From DASPOF01 sp035626155 (lineage in GTDB: Bacteria; Desulfobacterota; Binatia; Binatales; Binataceae), in NCBI GenBank assembly GCA_035626155.1, contig DASPOF010000005.1:1-19503 (forward strand): DNA of 19,503 bases, read 5' to 3'. The position numbers were made by a program, and so were the translations under genes. Each line of letters begins with the position of its first letter. Within the stretch, counting starts at the first letter, position 1. This document shows, in pieces, positions 15,483 to 19,503 of this stretch. A model generated the notes under the pieces. That model ran no database searches, was not told where the DNA came from, and saw only the letters and a list, made by a program, of their open reading frames with translations.

Positions 15483-16506
15483 GAATTTTGCCGATTTGGG
15501 CTTGTTCCAACTGAATGACTTGCGCGGGCAGCGGTGCATACTTCAGGTCGGGCGCGAACTTCTGGCCGTCGGTGAGCGCCCACCGCAGGAAATTGACTAT
15601 TGCCCCACCGCGATCCTTGTCCGTGTAACGCGTATAGATGAGCAGGTACGTGAACGAGGAAATCGGATAGGCATTCGCTCCCGGAGAATCGGTGATCGAC
15701 ACGCGGAAGTCCGACGGCATATTGCTCGCCACGCCGGCCGCTGCGGCAGTGACGGTGTCCATATTGGCCTCCGTCCAGTTGCCGTCGTGATTCTTCAGTT
15801 CCGCGTACGGAATGTGGTTACTAAGCGCGTAGATGAGTTCGACGTATCCGATTGCGCCGGGCGTTTGTTGTACCAGCGCCGTGACGCCTTCATTACCCTT
15901 GCCGCCGAGCCCGGTCGGCCAGGGCACCGACGTCGCCTTGCCAACCTTATCCGCCCATTCGCTGCTCACCTTGGATAGGTAATCAACGAATATGTAAGTG
16001 GTGCCGCTCCCGTCAGATCGATGGCACACCACAATGTCGGCCGATGGCAGGTTCGCGCCGGGATTGAGATCCTTAATCTTGGAATCGTCCCATTTCGTAA
16101 TCTTGCCGAGGAAAATGTCGGCGATGATGGGCCCGCTGAGTCTCAGTTTCCCGGTGAACCCGGGGATGTTGTAGGCGACCACGTCGGCGCCAAGCACAGT
16201 CGGAAAGTGCAGCACCTGCCCGCCGGCCTCGCTGATTTGCGCGTCGGTCATCGGGGCATCGCTTGCTCCGAAGTCCACGGTCTTGTTGGTCAACATCCGG
16301 ATTCCGCCACCTGAACCAATCGACTGGTAGTTGAAGTGGAGTCCGGGATTGTTCTTCGCGTAGACGTCGAACCACTTCGAGTAGATTGGATACGGGAACG
16401 TCGCGCCGGCTCCATTGATCAGCAGGTCGGCACGGGCCAACCCGATGCCTCCGACGACACAAATGATTGCCAGGGCGCAGAGCAGTACACTTTGCTTTCG
16501 CATCAT
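15472..16506 (-). CDS. pstS: Phosphate ABC transporter substrate-binding protein
   Basis: A 344-residue periplasmic binding protein that captures inorganic phosphate for the PstCAB importer. A signal peptide (MMRKQSVLLCALAII, ending LARADL) precedes NGAGATFPYPIYSKWFDVY, the first phosphate-contact loop. GSGGGIRMLTNKTVDFGASDAPM and RSDGSGTTYIFVDYLSKV are the other two ligand loops of PstS. No lipobox is seen, so it should be a soluble periplasmic protein. The start is one of two consecutive ATGs at 16501-16506, with AGAGGA upstream. No pstC, pstA or pstB lies nearby; the partner gene is instead a porin 57 bases downstream. A weak Pho-box-like element is at 16593-16610. Confidence 0.93.
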   Translation of the reverse strand: MMRKQSVLLCALAIICVVGGIGLARADLLINGAGATFPYPIYSKWFDVYAKNNPGLHFNYQSIGSGGGIRMLTNKTVDFGASDAPMTDAQISEAGGQVLHFPTVLGADVVAYNIPGFTGKLRLSGPIIADIFLGKITKWDDSKIKDLNPGANLPSADIVVCHRSDGSGTTYIFVDYLSKVSSEWADKVGKATSVPWPTGLGGKGNEGVTALVQQTPGAIGYVELIYALSNHIPYAELKNHDGNWTEANMDTVTAAAAGVASNMPSDFRVSITDSPGANAYPISSFTYLLIYTRYTDKDRGGAIVNFLRWALTDGQKFAPDLKYAPLPAQVIQLEQAQIGKIQLP

Positions 16507-16592
16507 TTTTCGATCCTCTTCAGTCCTTACAGTCGAAATCAGGGCAGCCGCCCGCGAGCCAACGCGCGGCGCGAAAAACCTAGAGAGTAAAC

Positions 16593-16610
16593 GTTACGGG
16601 AGAATGACGT
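16593..16610 (-). promoter_or_regulatory. Weak Pho-box-like direct repeat upstream of pstS
   Basis: On the minus strand ACGTCAT (16604-16610), four bases, then CCGTAAC (16593-16599) copy the 7-4-7 layout of a PhoB box (consensus CTGT-N-A-N twice). The first half matches 3 and the second 4 of the 5 fixed positions. It lies 86 bases upstream of pstS, where a PhoB site would be expected. The match is weak. Confidence 0.22.
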
Positions 16611-16769
16611 GACCGTTGCCCGCGCTTGAAATCGACCCGCCGGTGCCGTTAATGCCTGTGGATGGAAACTCCGGGGACGCCTTTGAGGCCCGCGAGCCTC
16701 GCGCGCCATGACCGGCCAAACTCCAGCTGTGTCACCCATTTACCGGGCGAGCCCAGCCGGTTGCGCTTT

Positions 16770-16794
16770 GCGCGAATCTGTAGCAGACTCGCGC
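16770..16794. repeat. Inverted repeat in the pstS/NHL divergent region
   Basis: GCGCGAATCTG (16770-16780) and CAGACTCGCGC (16784-16794) pair over 11 bases with one A/C mismatch and a 3-base gap. It could be an operator or a hairpin; no T-run follows on either strand. Confidence 0.4.
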
Positions 16795-17101
16795 GCTCCC
16801 GGCCCTTGTTATCTGCGGGGAAGGGGGGACTGGTTTATGTCCCGCAGGAGAGCCATGAACTCTGTGGCGGCGAATGTCCGCTGGGCTGTTTCCGCCGAGC
16901 GCCTTCATTTCTGTCCGGTCGACATCGATGTGTGCAGGGATCGGCCCCAACCGCGATTAGGAGCTGCTTAGCGCGATTCCCGGGGGCACGCGGACGGGCT
17001 GATTCGTTATCGCTTCGAGGCGGCCATGACGGGCGTCGCCGCTATGGTCGCGCCGTCGCTCTCCCTTACCTGGAATCGCGGGGGACATCAGGAGGAAGCA
17101 C

Positions 17102-19503
17102 GTGAGGAAACTGAAGCATTCTTTATCGGCGATGGTTGTCGCGGGAGCGGTTCCGTGCATGCTCGCGCTCGCTGTGGTGATTGCAATCGCCGGGACGCCC
17201 GGTTCGGCGGGTGACACCACCGCCGACCTGGTGCTCGGGCAGACCGACTTCACCCACACGGGAGCGAATCATCTCGACGCGACCGCGCTGCAGTACCCCG
17301 CCGGCGCGGCTGTCGATTCTGCGGGCCACTTATACGTCGCGGACAAAGAAAACAATCGAGTGCTGGGCTATCTGAGCGCCGATTCGTTTTCCAACGGCGC
17401 CGCGGCCGACCTGGTAATCGGCCAGCCCGATTTCGTAACGGCGGTTTGCAACGACGGGACAGGGCCGGGCGACGTCTCCGGCTATGGTCCCGACAGCCTG
17501 TGCAACCCCTATGGCGTCGCAGTGGATTCGAACAAGAATCTGTATGTCGCCGATTTCGGTAATAGCCGGGTACTCGAATACACTGATCCATTCGCGTCGT
17601 GCGCGTCGTTTCCGTGCGTGGGCGCGCCCGCCAACCTTGTGTTCGGACAGGGTGGGAGCTTCACTGCCATGGCCTGCAACAATGGAGGCGTTTCAGCGTC
17701 GAGCTTATGCGAGCCCTTTGGCGTTGCGTTGGACGGCGGCGGCCGCCTCTACATCGCGGACTACCACAATAACCGGGTGCTCGAGTTCGATACCCCGCTC
17801 GCGAGCCAGACCGCCAACCGTGTTTTCGGGCAGGGCGGGAGCTTCACCAGCAGTACCTGCAATAACGGTGGCGCTACGGCAACAAGCCTGTGCAACCCCG
17901 AAGGCGTCGCGGTGGACGGCGGCGGCGACCTCTACATTGCGGACTACTACAATAGCCGGGTGCTCGAATTCGATACTCCGCTCACCAGCCAGACCGCCAA
18001 CCGTGTGTTCGGACAAGCCGGGAGCTTCACCAGCAGTACCTGCAATAACGGAGGCGTTTCGGCGACAAGCCTATGCTACCCCGCAGGCGTCGCGGCGGAC
18101 GGCACCGGCCGCCTTTACATCTTGGACTGGGCTAATAACCGGGTGATCGAATTCGATACTCCGCTTACGAGCCAGAGCGCCAGCCGCGCCTTCGGGCAGG
18201 GCAGTAGCTTGACCGCCGGCAGCTGCAATAACGGCGGCGTTTCGGCGGCAAGCCTATGCTACCCCGATGGCGTCGCGGTGGACGGCGGCGGCCACCTCTA
18301 CATTGTGGACGAGAACAACAACCGGGTGCTCGAATTCGATAATCCGCTCGCTAGCCAGACCGCACAGCGCGAACTAGGGCAACCCGATTTCACTCGCAAC
18401 GGGATAAACAGGCTCGACCTCGCCGGTGGCGCCGGATTGAACTATCCGAGCATGATCGCGGTGGACGGCGCGGGCCATCTCTACATTGTGGACCTATCGA
18501 ACAACCGGGTGTTGGGCTACCGAAACGCCCCGGCGTTTACGGACGGGCAGGCGGCGGATGTAGTATTCGGCCAGCCGGATTTCATCTCGGGCGATTGCAA
18601 CGACGGAACGGGATTAGGCGATTCCAACGGCGTCGGTCCCGACAGCCTATGCGATCCCGCAGGGGTTGCGGTCGATCCGAGCAACAATCTCTACGTCGTG
18701 GATGTTAATAATAACCGGGTCCTCGAATACAACGATCCGTTCGCCTCGTGCGCATCGTTTCCGTGCGTTGGTGCGCCCGCCAACCGTGTCTTCGGCCAGG
18801 GCGGCAGCTTCACCGCCGGCGCCTGCGACGATGGGAGCGCGCCGGGCGATGTTTACGGCGTGGGACCCGACAGTTTGTGCTACCCCGAAGGCGCCGCGGT
18901 GGACGGCGGCGGCCATCTCTACATTGCGGACGAGCAAAACAGCCGGGTGCTCGAATTCGATAATCCACTCACCGGCCAAACCGCTAACCGTGTGTTCGGG
19001 CAAGACGGCAGCTTTACCACCAATGGCTGCAACGATGGGACAGCGCCGGGCGACGTTTCCGGGTTGGGACCGGACAGCTTATGCTACCCCTATGGCGTTG
19101 CGGTGGACGGCGGCGGCCGCCTCTACATTGCGGACTCGAGCAATGACCGGGTCCCCGAATTCGATAGCCCGCTCACCAGCCAGAGCGCCAGCCGTGTCTT
19201 CGGCCAAGGCGGCAGCTTCACCACCAGCAATAGCGGTACTTCGGCGACAGCCCTGTCTGCGCCAATGAGCGTCGCGGTGGACGTTGCTGGCCACCTCTAC
19301 GTCGCGGACTGGAATAATAACCGGGTGCTGGAATTCGACACTCCGCTTACCAGTCAGAGCGCCAACCGTGTCTTCGGGCAAGGCGGCAACTTCACTACCT
19401 GGCAATGTAACCCCGCCAGCGCCGACAGCCTCTGCGAGCCGATGGGTGTGGCCGCCGACAGTTCCGCGAATCTGTACGTGGCGGACGGTAATAACAATCG
19501 GGT
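17102..19503 (+). CDS. Exported NHL-repeat beta-propeller protein, 3' end outside the window
   Basis: From GTG 17102 the frame runs 800 codons to the window edge without a stop. AGGAGGA at 17090-17096, 5 bases upstream, is the best ribosome site in the window. The N-terminus (MRKLKHSLSAMVVAG, then a hydrophobic stretch to GSAGD) is a signal peptide, so the product is exported. The rest is at least 12 NHL units of the form GVAVDGGGxLYIADxxNNRVLEFDxPL, with the LY(I/V) motif at 17330, 17540, 17747, 17930, 18113, 18296, 18479, 18689, 18917, 19121, 19295 and 19472. Units 7 and 8 repeat 1 and 2 at a 1149-base offset, so a six-unit block, one six-bladed propeller, was duplicated. Nine units carry a Cys pair. 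NHL propellers bind proteins, glycans or other ligands; no catalytic residues are visible. The function is unknown. Confidence 0.9.
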   Translation, partial: MRKLKHSLSAMVVAGAVPCMLALAVVIAIAGTPGSAGDTTADLVLGQTDFTHTGANHLDATALQYPAGAAVDSAGHLYVADKENNRVLGYLSADSFSNGAAADLVIGQPDFVTAVCNDGTGPGDVSGYGPDSLCNPYGVAVDSNKNLYVADFGNSRVLEYTDPFASCASFPCVGAPANLVFGQGGSFTAMACNNGGVSASSLCEPFGVALDGGGRLYIADYHNNRVLEFDTPLASQTANRVFGQGGSFTSSTCNNGGATATSLCNPEGVAVDGGGDLYIADYYNSRVLEFDTPLTSQTANRVFGQAGSFTSSTCNNGGVSATSLCYPAGVAADGTGRLYILDWANNRVIEFDTPLTSQSASRAFGQGSSLTAGSCNNGGVSAASLCYPDGVAVDGGGHLYIVDENNNRVLEFDNPLASQTAQRELGQPDFTRNGINRLDLAGGAGLNYPSMIAVDGAGHLYIVDLSNNRVLGYRNAPAFTDGQAADVVFGQPDFISGDCNDGTGLGDSNGVGPDSLCDPAGVAVDPSNNLYVVDVNNNRVLEYNDPFASCASFPCVGAPANRVFGQGGSFTAGACDDGSAPGDVYGVGPDSLCYPEGAAVDGGGHLYIADEQNSRVLEFDNPLTGQTANRVFGQDGSFTTNGCNDGTAPGDVSGLGPDSLCYPYGVAVDGGGRLYIADSSNDRVPEFDSPLTSQSASRVFGQGGSFTTSNSGTSATALSAPMSVAVDVAGHLYVADWNNNRVLEFDTPLTSQSANRVFGQGGNFTTWQCNPASADSLCEPMGVAADSSANLYVADGNNNR
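17330..19503 (+). repeat. Tandem NHL-coding repeats (12 units, 174-228 bases each)
   Basis: Successive LY(I/V) motifs are spaced 210, 207, 183, 183, 183, 183, 210, 228, 204, 174 and 177 bases apart. Units 3 to 7 keep an exact 183-base period. Stretches such as GTGCTCGAATTCGAT and GTCGCGGTGGACGGCGGC recur nearly unchanged, showing recent or homogenised expansion. Confidence 0.85.

Larger units (their letters stand above)
16507..17101. other. Gene-free divergent region between pstS and the NHL-repeat gene
   Basis: About 595 bases separate two divergent starts, the longest non-coding stretch in the window. It holds the Pho-box-like repeat, the 11-base inverted repeat and a 6-bp stem, TGCGGG with CCCGCA, near 16815-16850. 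Short + strand frames here are not convincing. I could not match it to a known riboswitch or RNA gene. Confidence 0.5.

Noticed and set aside
16708..16971. Small + strand gene in the pstS/NHL spacer
   Set aside because: No motif, mixed composition, and no support beyond an AGGAG before an internal ATG. Could be chance.
16800..17000. Riboswitch or other structured leader before the NHL gene
   Set aside because: Small stems are present, but I could not match conserved cores of c-di-GMP, cobalamin or other known classes.
17484..18146. Open frames in other phases and on the minus strand inside the NHL gene (also 17705-18016, 18666-19268, 18647-19003)
   Set aside because: They arise because the repeat units lack stops in several frames; only the frame from 17102 gives a signal peptide and NHL motifs throughout.
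17330..19503. CRISPR array or satellite repeat
   Set aside because: The repeats are degenerate, coding and in frame, with no short identical repeats separated by unique spacers.

Overview
The window is high-GC, gene-dense chromosomal DNA from a Gram-negative bacterium: there is an RND/TolC efflux system, an outer-membrane barrel, periplasmic lipoproteins and a periplasmic cytochrome c. Gene style (FabI-type fatty-acid synthesis, Deltaproteobacteria-like UvrD helicase, long NHL-repeat exported protein, type II DMSO-reductase-family enzyme) fits an uncultured soil or groundwater lineage of the old Deltaproteobacteria, perhaps Binatota. That taxonomic guess is inference and weak. I see no phage, IS element, CRISPR array, tRNA or rRNA.

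Layout. 1-332 (+): C-terminal end of a molybdopterin oxidoreductase alpha subunit, followed by a long perfect-looking inverted repeat. 511-2925 (-): a likely operon of an MBL-fold hydrolase, the enoyl-ACP reductase fabI and the glyoxalase II gloB. 3082-4310 (+): two translationally coupled, paralogous lipoproteins of unknown function, read divergently from that operon. 4396-6402 (-): a complete UvrD/PcrA-type helicase, divergent from 6532-7005 (+), a small exported cytochrome c. 7012-13337 (-): a tripartite RND efflux operon in the order (small exported protein), inner-membrane pump, lipoprotein adaptor, TolC-like channel. 13624-16506 (-): pstS followed by an outer-membrane porin-like barrel, closed by a clear intrinsic terminator. 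16507-17101: a gene-free divergent regulatory region with a weak Pho-box-like element. 17102-19503 (+): an exported NHL-repeat beta-propeller protein that runs off the window with no stop codon in 800 codons.

How they fit together. The RND, adaptor and channel genes form one envelope-spanning pump. The pstS and porin genes probably serve phosphate uptake across the outer membrane and periplasm, although pstCAB is not here. The fabI cluster is housekeeping (fatty-acid elongation, methylglyoxal detoxification).

The most unusual element is the NHL-repeat gene. It holds at least 12 blade units arranged as a duplicated six-unit block with a 1149-base offset, and its paired cysteines are kept or lost together in every unit. 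The tandem lipoprotein pair at 3082-4310 is the best candidate for an undescribed family. I did not find convincing evidence of a new defence or mobile system.
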